Assembly: GCA_964017195.1 (NCBI GenBank)
Contig: OZ024895.1
Coordinates: 8,056,001-8,120,000, forward strand
DNA length: 64,000 bases
Direction: 5' to 3'
Source of the DNA: Siderastrea radians
Taxonomy: Eukaryota; Cnidaria; Anthozoa; Scleractinia; Rhizangiidae
Under the pieces are notes generated by a model. That model had not been told where the DNA came from. It worked only from the letters and a program-made list of their open reading frames with translations, and ran no database searches. The position numbers and the translations under genes are program-made. Positions 1 to 11,855 of the stretch are shown here, piece after piece (within the stretch, counting starts at the first letter, position 1; every line of letters starts with the position of its first letter).

Positions 1-261
1 CAGACTGCAGACTGCAGACTGCAGACCGGGTACAAAATGCAGACTAGGTACAAAATGCAGACTGCAGACTGCAGACTGGGTACAAAATGCAGACTGACAT
101 TTGAAACTGTTTTTTTTTAAATATATTATTACCGGTTGTCACGCAATCCCTTTTCCGATGTCATATTCCACGAAAACTCGCATTACCGGGGAATGATCTT
201 GCTCCATTACTCGAAACGAAAACACTGAGTCATGATTTCATTTTGTGTAGCAATTGTGTGG

Positions 262-2035
262 TCCCGTACGAAAATTTATGGCCTGACACAAGCGAAATTC
301 CAGCCAGACAAATGTCCCGCTAAACAGAGAGAATTGAGCGAGAAAAAACTCAGCGAAAATTAGGCTGACACGAGCGGGAAAAATGAACGAGAATGGAACG
401 AGACATTTGTACCGCCGCGAAATCGAAGCGCCTTTATGAGCGGTAATCTGGCGAGATTCAGGCCCGATTCACGGTAGGAAAAATCCCGCTGGCGAGCGAG
501 ACGACAACAGCGGTTTTAATGGTTCGAGTAGCTCTATGTCTCTATATATAACTAGTACAACGAACAACAATTTCAAAATACATGTGTTAGGTTTATTTTG
601 TAACCTTTGTACACGATAAAATTGCATTAGTGGTGTAAGACGCTAAACTAGCACACGTTGTAATAAAGGTAAGACCTACAACATTTTTTATAGCTAGGCA
701 AAGGTTAACCTGGACTTGATATTTTTACGGTACGGAGCTCGAAGAAAACTACTGCAATTAATTCTCATGATCAATGTCGAACTCGGCAGTATAAAATGTA
801 GATAATCATGTGCCACTGATAATTATAATTTTCAAGGACACTTTGCTCACCTCAGTATTTGTGGTCAGTTCTTCCATATTCTTTCCCTTGTGGAAAAATG
901 GACTTAAATACAATTCGAGAGTGACTTCAATTTGCAGCAATCTGCAGCAGATCAAAGAACCTGAATTTATCATGGCGAACATTATCCTTTGGAGCCAATC
1001 CGACAGAGCAGACATTTACAAAACGGCTTCAGATCTTCGCTCCAGGAAAGCAAAACATTAAAATCGTTTCCCAACTGAACTGCATAAGTACTTCACGCTA
1101 AAACTGTCCGCGCTTTTCTACGTTGTAAGTCAAATTACCAACGGTCGAGAATGTTTTCACGTCAATTCTGTAATGCGATCGGGCAGGATAATAAGAAAAC
1201 AATCGTTTCACAAAAGTTGGCCAATTACATTTACGCCTCAGCTGTCCCAAGGGAACTTTGCGATAAAATCTGACGCATGCCTGTCACGAAATGTGGAGTA
1301 ATGGTGCTTTATTCGCCGAAACTGTTCAGAATCTTCTACTTGGAAAATTATTTTTTCAGTGCATTGTCATAAAATAAAACACACATATAACGGATAGCCG
1401 TTGGCGCAAAAACGGACCGTAATATGAAACCAGTGAGACTGAATCATTCCGGATCAGTCAGATAACTACAAAATCTAAGCTTTAATCGTGGTGAGTTTTC
1501 GTGGCTCATGTTCAGTCTGTTATATGTTGTATTGAGAAAGATATAATGAAATAATGAATCCTAATTAATTTAAGGTTTGACTTCGTAAACAAAATACATT
1601 AGATGTTGGGCTTTTGTTACGTTTCTCACTAATTCAGCCTAGAGTTACGCTTGAATAAGACTTTGTCAAGCCACACATTTTCGTACGGGAAGCACTCAGA
1701 ACAGATATGTAATCAACAAATTTCTCTTTATCTCTGTCCGGCTCGTTGATTCTGGCTGCATTCTCGCTCATAATACAGCCCGACAAATGTCTCCTTGAGT
1801 GTTACGTAGCTTTTCAATAATGATAAGTTCAGTCTCGCCCTGTCACGTTCAAATCTAGCCAAATTCCCGCTCGGACAGTAGCAACACAAATGTCTCGTTC
1901 TCGTTGCAAAGCGAGACAAATTTCGTGTCTCGCTTTGTCCCGTTCCATTCTCGCCGCGAAAAAGGCTTTCTGGCCAGAATCAGGCTGGATTCTTGCCGTG
2001 TCTGGCTGTAAATTTTCGTACGGGGTCATTCATGA
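262..2035. repeat. Degenerate repeats with CCCGTACGAAAATTTA boundary motif
   Basis: The motif CCCGTACGAAAATTTA or its complement occurs near 262, 1680 and 2015. Around each copy lie related stretches with GAGCGAGAAT, AACGAGACATTTGT and AGCCAGA. The block at 1680-2025 carries the motif at both ends and several imperfect internal copies. The short open frames over this block are chance frames through the repeat. It sits inside the fold-back element and is probably a decayed insertion or internal satellite. Confidence 0.45.
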
Positions 2036-2554
2036 TCCGATGCGATAAAACCACAACAAATGTAAACAAACGGTCAGTCACGGAATCTTGTCCTCGAAAA
2101 ATTCCCCCGATTTGACTTTTGTTATCTTCCTGGTTTATTAATTAATAAGTACAGATAAAACACATTGCAAATGTAGGAAACTTAAACTTTCTTTAATTTT
2201 CTACAAAATATATTTTTGCTAACCAACCATAACAATTAACACTGCTCCATTTGTGTAAAGTTCATTCTACCAAATATGGTGATTCAATATATAACAACCA
2301 TAACGAAGGCACTTCTTCTTCACCACTGTCACTCGACATAGTGAGGTCAACCCGCGAACAAGACTAAGAGAAAATACAAAATGAACTTGTAAAAATACAA
2401 TCCGATCTAAAAGCTACAAAGAAATGGTAAAATACAACACGACATCTATGCTCCTACTTCACGTGCAAGATCTAAATTCTCTCACGAGGTATAAGTATTT
2501 TTATATTAACACACATCGGTTAAAGGAAGGTGATTTAACTGCTACTTACCGCAT

Positions 2555-3480
2555 TAATGCATGGTTCAATTCTACCTGTTACCATCCCACCCCCGGGCAT
2601 ACCCCCGGGGATTTGCAATTTTTTTCTCACTTGGCGGTCTACTCCCCACCCCCGGGCAAGCAGAAGGAGACAATTCCCCACCCCCGCGACTCCTCATCGA
2701 CCAAATACGTTGTTTTGTGTACAAAATATAGATGACGATATTGATTTCCGTACAACAGCAAAACCAGACATTTTTGACGAGAACTTAAACGCTTTTCTAG
2801 AGTTTATTGAACAAAGGATTCTACATGTATAATGTAATAAAAACATGAACACTATATTTGCAAAGAAAAACTGAAGAAAAAACTCCATCCACACTGGCGT
2901 ATAGTTGCCGGCAAGTAAAGAAATGTTCTTCGCCACGTGCTTTATTCTAAATATAGCACATACGCACAAGAGGCCCGTGAACAAATTGATGGCAGCATTT
3001 AAAGGAGTCTTTCTGATTTCTGAGATCTCTGTTTATAAATATAAAGCCGTGCATCCGTTGTTATATAGTCTATTTAAGTCGTCTTATTATATATATAAAT
3101 ACGCTGAAGAAATATTTCTTTGTTTGTGACGAACGCCAGCCATTTGAATACGCATCAAACACACATTCGTTTAACAAGCTATAATTAACGTACCTTCGAA
3201 TACAGATTTTAATTTTGAGGGAGCATTCTTCTCTAGCCAGTCTGCTATTTACAAATTCTAGAGATTTTCCCTGGAAATAGGCAGTTCTCCACGTAGTCCG
3301 GCGCCATTGTGTCAAACGAGAAGTGAAACAACAAGAAGTTTATATTTTCGATTTACCCCGCCCCCCTACCCCCGGGACAAGACCGCTTCAAACAATTCCC
3401 CACCCCCGGGCCTGAAGGGCTGGACTTGTCCCCGGGGTTGCCCGGGGGGGATGGTAACAGGTAAAATTGAACCATGCGTA
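2555..3480. repeat. Inverted GC-rich blocks rich in CCCACCCCCGGGC
   Basis: The stretch from 2557 (CATGGTTCAATTCTACCTG) onward reappears inverted, ending near 3474. Both are followed by C-rich tracts with CCCGGGC and ACAATTCCCCACCCCCG. The arms are imperfect and about 130 bases long, and they flank roughly 650 bases of AT-rich sequence. This looks like a small inverted-repeat element nested in the larger one. Confidence 0.5.
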
Positions 3481-3969
3481 ACCGACCTCCGAAAGGCCGC
3501 CATGACGAACCGGCGAAGAGGCAAAGAAAGCGACCACGTGCACGGAAGGTCATGCGTCTGCTGGTTTCTCGGTATCATGTTGCAACCAGTGTTGTTATTT
3601 TATGTTATGCGATCTCGCGCTTGAAGTAAGAAGACTGAGAAGGCTTAAATCGTGTTTAAGAACGAATTGATCTTCGAGACTTCGTTTAAAAAGTATATTT
3701 CGAGTAATGGAGCAAGATCATTCCCCGCTAGTTTTCGAGTTTTCGTGGAATATGACATCGGAAAAGGGATTGCGCGACAACCGGTAAGTTATAAAATGAA
3801 ATAATATTAAAAGAAAAAAACGAAAAAAACAGTTTCAAATGTCAGTCTGCATTTTGTACCCAGTCTGCAGTCTGCAGTCTGCATTTTGTACCTAGTCTGC
3901 ATTTTGTACCCAGTCTGCAGTCTGCAGTCTGCAGTCTGCAGTCTGCAGTCTGCAGTCTGCATTTTGTAC

Positions 3970-4914
3970 TGACCGGAGGAGATCGTGCTTCATGTTGTGT
4001 CTTCACCTAGGTTTTGAAAATTGTGGGTGCTGGAAGATAATACATGTATGTTGGGGTGACCATGGAATGGAGTGGCTTATCCTGTGCATAGGGGAGTACA
4101 GGTACCAAACCAGTGGATGGTGTTTTTTGCGCTCTCTGAATGGCTATTGAAACTTTGTATTAACCCATTACCGCCTGATAATTTCAGTAAATAAAGGATA
4201 AAGGTCATCCGAGTAACTGCATTTTGTGCCTAATTTGTAGACAACAGAATACAAGTTAGAATTGGAAAAAATTTGGTGATATTTCGGTACTACTGTATAC
4301 CATCATCAGGCTAAAGTAACGTACAAAGATCGTTGATTTAAATACTACAAAAGCTGTTACAGTTATGTAGTAAAACACAAGTGAAAGGAAAACAATAGCG
4401 GAACTCAGGAGAAAAGGCTCAGTTTTCTGCTGGCTCTTAATCATTGCTCAACAAAGGTATTTTTCTGGATATTGAGCGCGAGTTTTTCCTCATTTCTCAG
4501 AAGAATGAACTATTTTTAACTGGCTATCCGTCTGGTTTGGTACTGTATATACTAATTTACAATAAATATTTACCTCAGTGTCATTGAAGACTGGTAGATA
4601 TTTACCTCGCCGTTTTGCAGCTTGGCAAATATACACCACTATTCACCTCCACTTCGGTGAATAATTGTCAATTATTAATTAACTTTATAAGAAGATGGTA
4701 AAATGCTCTGGCCCAATGAGAACAGTAGTCTCAGAATATTTTGAGACAACTGAAGATTTCCACCTTTAAATCATGGTCTAAGTTAAACATCATATGGAAA
4801 ACTAGATGCAAATTAAAAATTGGCCCTTCATGTCCAAAATAATATTTTTAAGCTGTTCTGTGATTGAATCATTTTTACACTTAGATATATTGAATTTCAT
4901 TGGCTAACAGTATA
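3970..4914. other. Stretch without a recognisable gene
   Basis: I see no supported exon here. It is AT-rich single-copy-looking sequence apart from a hammerhead-like core on the minus strand near 4282-4309. The 62-residue open frame at 4256-4444 resembles nothing I recognise. Confidence 0.5.
4282..4309 (-). ncRNA. Hammerhead-like core motif (incomplete)
   Basis: Read on the minus strand this is CTGATGA, then a short self-complementary stretch (GGTA...TACC), then CCGAAA. That is the order of the conserved hammerhead ribozyme core with stem II between the two boxes. Such motifs are known from Penelope-like elements and retrozymes in many animals. I could not find convincing stems I and III, so catalytic activity is not supported and this may be only a retroelement remnant. 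Confidence 0.25.
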
Positions 4915-5312
4915 CAGGGGCACCCAACGAGAATATAGTTCAAAACCACTTAACTTAGCATTATTGAACGTATTTTAGTATTTAAATGGTAGATATAGGC
5001 GTATTTTTATCCCCTAAAAACTTTTCATCTGTTCGGATTTCTTAGCTGAAAGTCTAGTGATCCGAAAATTATAGGGATCAAAACTTACCTTTTCGAAAAT
5101 TTTAGCCAGAAAAAGGCTCCCGAAAATTCTAGGTGACCTTTTAAGGGTAGAAATCCGTTAAAAAATGGGCAATAATACCATATTTTAGATGTTCGAAAAT
5201 CCTAGAAGAGGCAGGCAAGCAAGAAATTTTACAACAAATGTTCCGAAAATTCTAGATCTCAAATCGTCTTCCGAACAGATATTTTCCCGAAAATTGTCGT
5301 TGGGTGCCCCTG
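4915..5312. mobile_element. 398-bp MITE with 16-bp inverted ends and 6-bp target duplication
   Basis: It begins CAGGGGCACCCAACGA and ends with the exact inverse complement. It is flanked on both sides by AGTATA (4909-4914 and 5313-5318). Inside, variants of CGAAAATTCTAG occur about five times, mostly in the right half. There is no coding capacity, so it is non-autonomous. A 6-bp duplication does not settle the superfamily. Confidence 0.8.
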
Positions 5313-5363
5313 AGTATAAGGATATTTTGTAATGCCTTACACTGCAATGCTCAGATTGTGCAT

Positions 5364-5935
5364 ACAGTATTTTCTCAACTAAATCCCGGGGCATTTATTT
5401 AAAACTCGGCCTGGTAGACCCGGCATTTATTCCAACCCGGCATTTATTCGGGGCCTGGTGTTTATTTATGAAGTGCATTTTTCACCATTTATTTTTATCA
5501 TCAGTACTGGAGGTTTATATTTGAATTAAGATCCAAAAACATTAACAAAATGTGAAACGGTGTCACCAAATTTGTCTTCTTTCAGTGAATCGGGAAAGTC
5601 ATTTAGCAAAAAGCATCACTGACAGGAACAGTGATTGAACTCTTCTTAATGTTACATTTCTTTGTAACGCGGAGGAAGTATATCGGCAACTGCTCGACAG
5701 CAAATGTGCTGTACAAGTAATTTAGAATAAGGTGATAAATTCAAATAAAACAGTAGAAAGAGAACTGGTATGTAGTTACAATGCATAATTCTGATTTAAT
5801 ATACCAATCTCAAATAAGCGCTGTGATGCCGAATAAATGCGAGGGGCATTTATTTAAAACTTGGCCCTGTAGACCCGGCATTAATTTGAACCCTGCGTTT
5901 GTTCGGGGTCCGGCATTTAATCAAGAAAATACAGT
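5364..5935. mobile_element. Probable MITE with GGCATTTATT motifs
   Basis: The left edge reads ACAGTATTTTCT and the right edge gives ACTGTATTTTCT on the other strand, each followed by a TAAAT(G/C)CC-like stretch. Next to each end lie inverted or repeated GGCATTTATT, GACCCGGCATT and CGGGGCC motifs (about 5390-5470 and 5840-5920). No long open frame is present and I found no clear target duplication. Confidence 0.5.
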
Positions 5936-6077
5936 GATTATCAGTTTTAATCTCCAGCTGTGGTCCGGCCACTGCTACCTTGTCTTACTATTAGACAAAC
6001 CAAGTAGTTCAACAGACTGAAAAAAAGTTTACTAGCATGGTCTCATTTTTAAATTCAGGTGCTCAGCTATTAGTACA

Positions 6078-7593
6078 CGGTCGGGTGAAAACGCAGACTG
6101 CAGACTGCAGACTGCAGACTGCAGACTGCAGACTGCAGACTGCAGACTGCAGACCGCTATTTGAGCCCGCTGTTAATGTAGTCAGCACTTAAGGAGGCTC
6201 GCAACAGTTTTTTTGACCTTGGAGTGTATCTTTTGAAATCAAAATTTCCCATAGAAGATAAACTTTGATTTCCTTGATACTACACCACCTTTTCAACATA
6301 TGACCAAAGTTTATTTTTCATTGGTTTCCTAGCAACAACAGTCACCATAGCAACGGTAATGGACAACCCTTCATGTTAAACAATGTCAAATATCTCGAAA
6401 ACTAGTCAGACACTTAATGACGAAATTTGAACTATTTGAACTACTCAACCTACACAACTTGTATGCGAAATTAGAGAAAAATCTGTAAGAGTGTTTTTAA
6501 GTAAATCGTGATTAATTTTTTGCGGGCTGATCTTGGTCATTCCTGCAATTTTCTCCAATATTTCAAGAAAGATAAAACTTAACACTTTCTCGTTTCAGTC
6601 AAAAGATCTTTTATGACAGCAAAACATTCTTAATGTAGATTTGTGCTTCCTAGGTGACTGCGATTTTAAGATATTTATATTTAAAAACTGCTAAAATGTA
6701 GCACAAATCAGTCAAAAAGTTCCTAATTTGCATAAATAGAAATATTTCTAAACTGCCCTCACAGATTTTTCTCTTAAATTGATTACCGTTTGAATAATAA
6801 TTCTTTTTGATGTTCCAGTGAGTTTTAGGCTGAATAAACATTTCTGATATTAGATAAGAAGGCTGAATCTCGGTGAAGTTTCAGTCGTGAACTTTCAACG
6901 AGCAACAGTTTTATTTTCTTTTTCCTGTTCTATTTCACGGTTATTCATGTGCAATGAATAATTTGTACACGCTGCACTCGTGTCCTGTCGTGCGTTTATA
7001 ATTCCTTCTGTTTTGCTGTCATAAAAGATCTTTTGACTGAAAAGAGAAAGTGTTAAGTTTTATCTTTCTTGAAATATTGGAGAAAATTGCAGGAATGATC
7101 AAGATCAGCCCGCAAAAAATTAATCACGATTTACTTGAAAACGCTCTTACAGGTTTTTCTCTAATTTCACATGCAAGTTGTGTAGGTTGAGTAGTTCAAA
7201 TAGTTCAAATTTCGTCATTAAGTGTCTGACTAGTTTTCGAGATATTTGACATTATTTAACATGAAGGGTTGTCCATTACCGTTGCTATGGTGACTGTTGT
7301 TGCTAGGAAACCAATGAAAAAATAAACTTTGGTCATATGTTGAAAAGGTGGTGTAGTATCAAGGAAATCAAAGTTTATCTTCTATGTGTAATTTTGATTT
7401 CAAAAGATACACCCCAAGGTCAAAAAAACTGTTGCTAGCCTCCTTAAGTGCTGACTACATTAACAGCGGGCTCAAATGAAAAAAAAAACTTAATTTGTCG
7501 CAAAAAGTGTTCTGCGGTCTGCAGTGTGCAGTCTGCGGTCTGCGGTCTGCAGTCTGCAGTCTGCAGTCTGCAGTCTGTGTTTTCACCCGACCA
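6078..7593. mobile_element. Complete fold-back transposon with 9-bp target duplication
   Basis: The two arms (about 6078-6625 and 7011-7593) are long imperfect inverted complements enclosing a ~385-base loop. The outermost bases are GGTCGGGTGAAAAC at both ends. Next comes an array of GCAGACT heptamers in each arm, then several hundred bases of single-copy arm sequence. ATTAGTACA flanks the element on both sides (6069-6077 and 7594-7602). Long inverted arms, internal arrays and 9-bp duplications suit a non-autonomous Mutator-like (MULE) element. No transposase is present. It lies just upstream of the first recognisable Ig exon. Confidence 0.85.
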
Positions 7594-7655
7594 ATTAGTA
7601 CATGTACTTTTAAATAGTGATTAGTAAGTGTATTGTAACTATGTTCTTTCTTTGG

Positions 7656-7735
7656 ACAAACCAGAGATTCTCCAGCTTGGGGGAAATAGAAGTACTGTGT
7701 GTCAGAATAATGTCATCAGCTTCAATTAGACCATG
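7656..7735 (+). pseudogene. Decayed Ig exon (type 2) fragment
   Basis: The stretch reads like the start of the functional type-2 exon at 15676: KPEILQL, then TVCQNNVISF. Two things kill it. The splice acceptor is TTTGG where the live copy has TTTAG, and an in-frame TAG (7727-7729) ends the frame before the B-strand cysteine. The rest of the domain is missing. It is a remnant of the exon duplication that built the Ig array. Confidence 0.7.
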
Positions 7736-7783
7736 ATGAATGGTCAATGACAATTTATACATGGTTTACCAATTTTATTGTAG

Positions 7784-8047
7784 TCAAACCAGAGCTGGTG
7801 CAGTTGGTGGCAGCGGAAACAAGAGTCTGTCAAGATGATGTCGTCAGCTTCACCTGCACAGCTGTTGGTAACCCTGCAGTACATACTTACCAGCTGTATA
7901 GGAATGACAGCCTGGTGAGTGACGGCAGCAGCAGTTCAGGAGTTTGGAGCAGAGCATTGTCAACTGAAGGAATGTTCATCTACAAATGTGTGGCTAACAA
8001 CACTGTAGGAACAGCTGAGAGCATGAGTGTTCATGTTGTTGTCAATG
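7784..8047 (+). CDS. Receptor gene, Ig domain 1 (type 2)
   Basis: First recognisable exon of the receptor gene; its signal peptide and 5' end must lie upstream. The acceptor is TTTTATTGTAG and the donor GTAAAT. It is 264 nt, phase 1 at both ends, the usual form of a shuffled Ig exon. Counting from the first full codon, the B-strand Cys is residue 24 (SFTCTA) and the F-strand Cys residue 68 (YKCVANN). An extra Cys sits at residue 15 (RVCQDD). The usual C-strand Trp is replaced by HTYQLY; a Trp occurs later in GVWSR. The fold is extracellular and the partner unknown. Confidence 0.85.
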
Positions 8048-9425
8048 GTAAATAAAATTTTGCATTACTTTAAGTACTTGAAGAAGTGTACATGCAGTGT
8101 TCTCCTTATCAGGCGGTAACCGGTAAAATTTACCGCTTGTAGCACCGCTTGTTACCGGTTAGAACCACATACTAAGGCCTGGATTAGAAACATTCAACAG
8201 TTTTGGATTGTGAAAAGATTTATTATTGGATTATGAAAAGTGATTTCATCTCGACGTTTCTAAGTTCGTTAGATAATAGTCTCATCTTCTCAACATTTCT
8301 CCACATGTTTCTACCGTCGTAAGATGTTAGTTGTTGTTTCTCAATATGTTAGTGCTTTCCTAAGGTATTGTGAGATAGATAGTATGTTTGTCAGTGTTGG
8401 TCTTTTCTTCTCGACTGTCGACATTTCTCTGTACGTTAGAACATCTCAAAAATATTGTTATCTTCTCGACGTTTGTCCGTGTGTTAGTATACACCTGATT
8501 GATAAAACGTTGTTGGGTGCAAAGTCTAAATGAGGGGGGCGTAAGGGGGGTCCGAAAACTGCAAAACCGCACCAAAAAAACCGCTTAGTCTTGTAAAACT
8601 GCAATACCGTACTTTAAAATTAAAATTACCACAATACCGCACCAAAAATAACGCAATACCGCATCACCGCAAACCCTTACGCTCCCTCCTAAACCATAAA
8701 AGATGCGACACGATGGAATTCTGGGAAGACAGCACTGACAAGCTTGCTACTCAGTTCCATATATTGATATCCAAGGTGTTTTCATTGCTAAGACGGTTTT
8801 GGATTAGATTTGGGTATCCTGGGTTAATATTATCTCAACAGTGCCCAAGAAAAGAAGCAAGTTTACCCGCTTCTCAGAAAACCGTTCAGTCGTATCATTC
8901 ATAGTAGATGCTGTTTACACTACAACGTTTTTTCAATTACGTGTATTCCTAATTGAGATGTTGTTAGTTGTATCTCTGTGACATTTCTTCGTACGAGCAT
9001 TATCATAGGATATTAGTGTTATCTTCTTGACGTTTATCTGTACGTTGGTTTGTTCAGGTTTGTTTGTGAGTTGCTGTTACTATTGAATCTTCTTGACGAT
9101 CTTAGTTGGAGCCTTTGTAAGGAGTTTGTCATATCGTCTAGACGTAATTCTCTGTACGTTTTTGAGGTTGCTTTAAACTTTTTCTCGACGTTTATCTGTA
9201 TGTTTATATGTTCCTTGTAACAGGAATCGCAAACGTCAAGCGTTTTGTGGGATTCTCGAGACGTGTTCGAGCCTTAATTGTCGTGCAGGCAACATTCCAG
9301 GTCTCATCATGATACTTCCACTTCAGGGTTATGGTAGAAAAGTAGTTCAACAGAGCTGCTTTACCGGTCTAAAAAACTGACTTACCTGTCACCCTGAAAA
9401 CTAGGGAGAACACTGACATGTCAGT
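8048..9425. other. Intron after Ig exon 1: degenerate repeats
   Basis: No exon is seen. From about 8200 to 9215 the sequence is a loose array of related blocks (next entry), interrupted around 8540-8690 by an AC-rich stretch of ACCGCA variants. Short open frames here are accidental. Confidence 0.5.
8220..9215 (+). repeat. Degenerate minisatellite, core TCTTCTCGACGTTTATCTGTACGTT
   Basis: Variants of a ~25-base core recur irregularly, for example near 8250, 8405, 8460, 9030 and 9180, with spacers of varying length containing GTTAG. The copies have drifted and no fixed period can be read by eye. An ACCGCA-rich insertion splits the array at about 8540-8690. Confidence 0.5.
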
Positions 9426-9993
9426 TTAAGGTGTTACTGGAGGCTAGAGTGACGCTTTCGATCGATTTCAAAGCAGCTTGAAGTTTATCAAAAAATGTGT
9501 TTGTTTACAAATTTTCAGTTCAAGGGAATTTGTATTTGGCGAGATATAAGCAACTCAAGTTTCGTCTCCAAGGCAAATTTTGCGAGAAAATTATCACAAC
9601 AACCGGCTCAAATTGTAATTGCGGTTCACGAAAACATTCCCTACGGTATGCGAATTTGACATTTTGCGATCTCAAGTTTCGATTGCGAAATTATCACAAG
9701 TCACGTGCTCTTTGCTTAGTGTGCCTTATTCATGCTAGTTTAAATGGAATGTCACAAGTTACCTTTCTCTTATTAGATACCATAGTATTTCGCCGGTATC
9801 AACATACTGAAATGTCTCTTTTTGTACGAAGACGGAGCAATGTAAGTTTCGTTACGTGACATTGAAATACAAGCCATTGTCTGGAGTTATCGAACACAAC
9901 TTGTTACTGGTCGTCGAAATCGCAATCTTGTCCTTTGTAGAATACAACTAGTTTTCACAAATATCTATGGAAGCTTCATTACATCATAAAAAG

Positions 9994-10813
9994 CCACGTT
10001 TCTTTTCTATTTCGTAGAATAACTCTAAAGTTTACAACGTGAGTCAAATAAATCTGTCAGCGCTGCACTCCACGACATCAGTTGCCAAGGAAAGGTGTCA
10101 TTGTTTATGCTGGCGCTTCTGATTGGTTTCGTGGGAAAATAGACTCTCTTTATAAGGGCAGAAAGACCTTATATAGAGCAAAATTTTGGAATTTACCGCT
10201 TGAAATACGTATTGCTGGCTTGTAGAACATGGCGGTAAGGCGAAGATCACGCTAGAATTGATCTAGCCTGCGTAGCAGGCGAAAACAGGGAAGGGGAAGG
10301 GGAGCAAGGACATGGGAGAAAAATGGGGGACTGGGGGCTAGGGACGAGGGAACGCCTGCTACAAAGACCCCTATTTTTTCATTTCTGCGGCCGCTGGCGG
10401 TGGCCACGTTTCTTTTCTATTTCGTAGAATAACTCTAAAGTTTACAACGTGAGTCAAATAAATCTGTCAGCGCTGCACTCCACGACATCAGTTGCCAAGG
10501 AAAGGTGTCATTGTTTATGCTGGCGCTTCTGATTGGTTTCGTGGGAAAATAGACTCTCTTTATAAGGGCAGAAAGACCTTATATAGAGCAAAATTTTGGA
10601 ATTTACCGCTTGAAATACGTATTGCTGGCTTGTAGAACATGGCGGTAAGGCGAAGATCACGCTAGAATTGATCTAGCCTGCATAGCAGGCGAAAACAGGG
10701 AAGGGGAAGGGGAGCAAGGACATGGGAGAAAAATGGGGGACTGGGGGCTAGGGACGAGGGAACGCCTGCTACAAAGACCCCTATTTTTTCATTTCTGCGG
10801 CCGCCAGCGGCCG
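9994..10813 (+). repeat. Near-identical 410-bp tandem duplication
   Basis: 9994-10403 and 10404-10813 match almost base for base, from CCACGTTTCTTTTC to the GCGGCCGC tail. One visible difference lies in the hairpin CCTGCGTAGCAGG, which reads CCTGCATAGCAGG in copy two; the extreme 3' ends also differ. Such identity means a very recent duplication, or an assembly artefact. Confidence 0.9.
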
Positions 10814-11855
10814 CAAAATTCTGATTGGTTAATTTTTGACAGCAAGTCCCACGAGAATCACGTATGCTGTTAGAAGATTTCAACTTGGTAGCGAAATTAT
10901 CTTGAAACCAGAGCGAGAAGCGGCAGTTTAGAGCTCTTCTAGAGGGAAGAGATGTTTTAGCGGTTTTGCCAATGGGATAAAGTCCTAGAAAGAAAAGATT
11001 TTGTCATTGTCAGAGAAGATTTTAAACAAGCATTGCACCGTTTCACGCGTGAATTTCAAGGCAGTGTACACTGTAAATATCCTGTTATCGGAATGAAGAC
11101 TCGCCTTTTGAGAACTATAAATCGGAAGAAGCCCTAAGAAATGCTCAACACTATAAGCGAAGAAATTATTCTTTGAGAACAGATGGTTGTTTTAAAGAGA
11201 TATCTGCCGTTGCAAGACATCACTCAAGCTGTTGACTTTGTAGGGAATCCATGGTAAAGTAAATTACATTTTTGATTGTAATTTTGTATTGAAATATTTA
11301 TTTTTATAATTGAGCTTTTCTTCATATTATTGCTTTCGCGTAACTTTTGAAAAACGTGCAGTTTGGTCAATTTAATGCCGTTCAAAATGTATCGCGGTTC
11401 TTCGCTTGCGTGTTTTAAAATAAGCTTACCTTTCCTAGAAGCGAAAATTGAACGCGTTTGGTTTTCAGAAGCAAAGGGGAGTTTATCTTAATACATCTTT
11501 TTATTGTGAATAGCTTTGTGTCTCTTATTTCGAAAATAAGCGCCGTTGAGTGTTGTTCAATTACATAAAATGCTCTTTGATTTGAAAAAGAATTCTCATC
11601 CTAACTTTATTTTTAGATGCTTCATTGAATTCCTGCGTGAAGTCAGTCATGCAAAAAAGCGCGCGCCTGTTTCTGATTGGTGGTTACATTGACAATTAAC
11701 TTAATTGGATTACATAAAAATCGGTGGGCGGAGATGAAAAAATGGGGGTCTTTGTAGCAGGCGTTCCCTCGTCCCTAGCTCCCAGAACCCCATTTTTCTC
11801 CCGCTCCCCTTCCCCTTCCCCGTTTACGCCTGCTATGCAGGCTAGAATCGATCGG
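10255..11855. repeat. Inverted repeats with CCTGCRTAGCAGG hairpin
   Basis: A ~130-base block starts with the hairpin AGCCTGCGTAGCAGGCG, continues with an AGGGAAGGGGAAGGGG tract and ends CAAAGACCCC. It occurs forward at about 10255-10385 and 10668-10800, and inverted at about 11727-11855. Together they form an inverted-repeat unit inside the larger TTAA element. A weaker copy of the hairpin appears near 30844-30860. Confidence 0.7.

Larger units (their letters stand above)
1..3969. mobile_element. Fold-back DNA transposon with GCAGACT-array ends, left end cut by window
   Basis: The first ~220 bases reappear inverted at 3698-3969. Both arms hold a heptamer array (GCAGACT repeated, broken by GGTACAAAATGCAG), then a T-rich stretch, then a unique block including ACATCGGAAAAGGGATTG, read in opposite directions. 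This is a long terminal inverted repeat. The right edge is near 3969; the left edge lies outside the window, so no target duplication can be checked. The interior has further inverted blocks (2555-2700 against 3340-3480) and no recognisable transposase, so it looks non-autonomous. The element at 6078-7593 has the same heptamer in its ends and is probably related. Confidence 0.7.

Noticed and set aside
9497..9859. 120-codon plus-strand frame
   Set aside because: No recognisable motif, no splice partner in phase, and it lies inside a TTAA-flanked element without other coding sequence.
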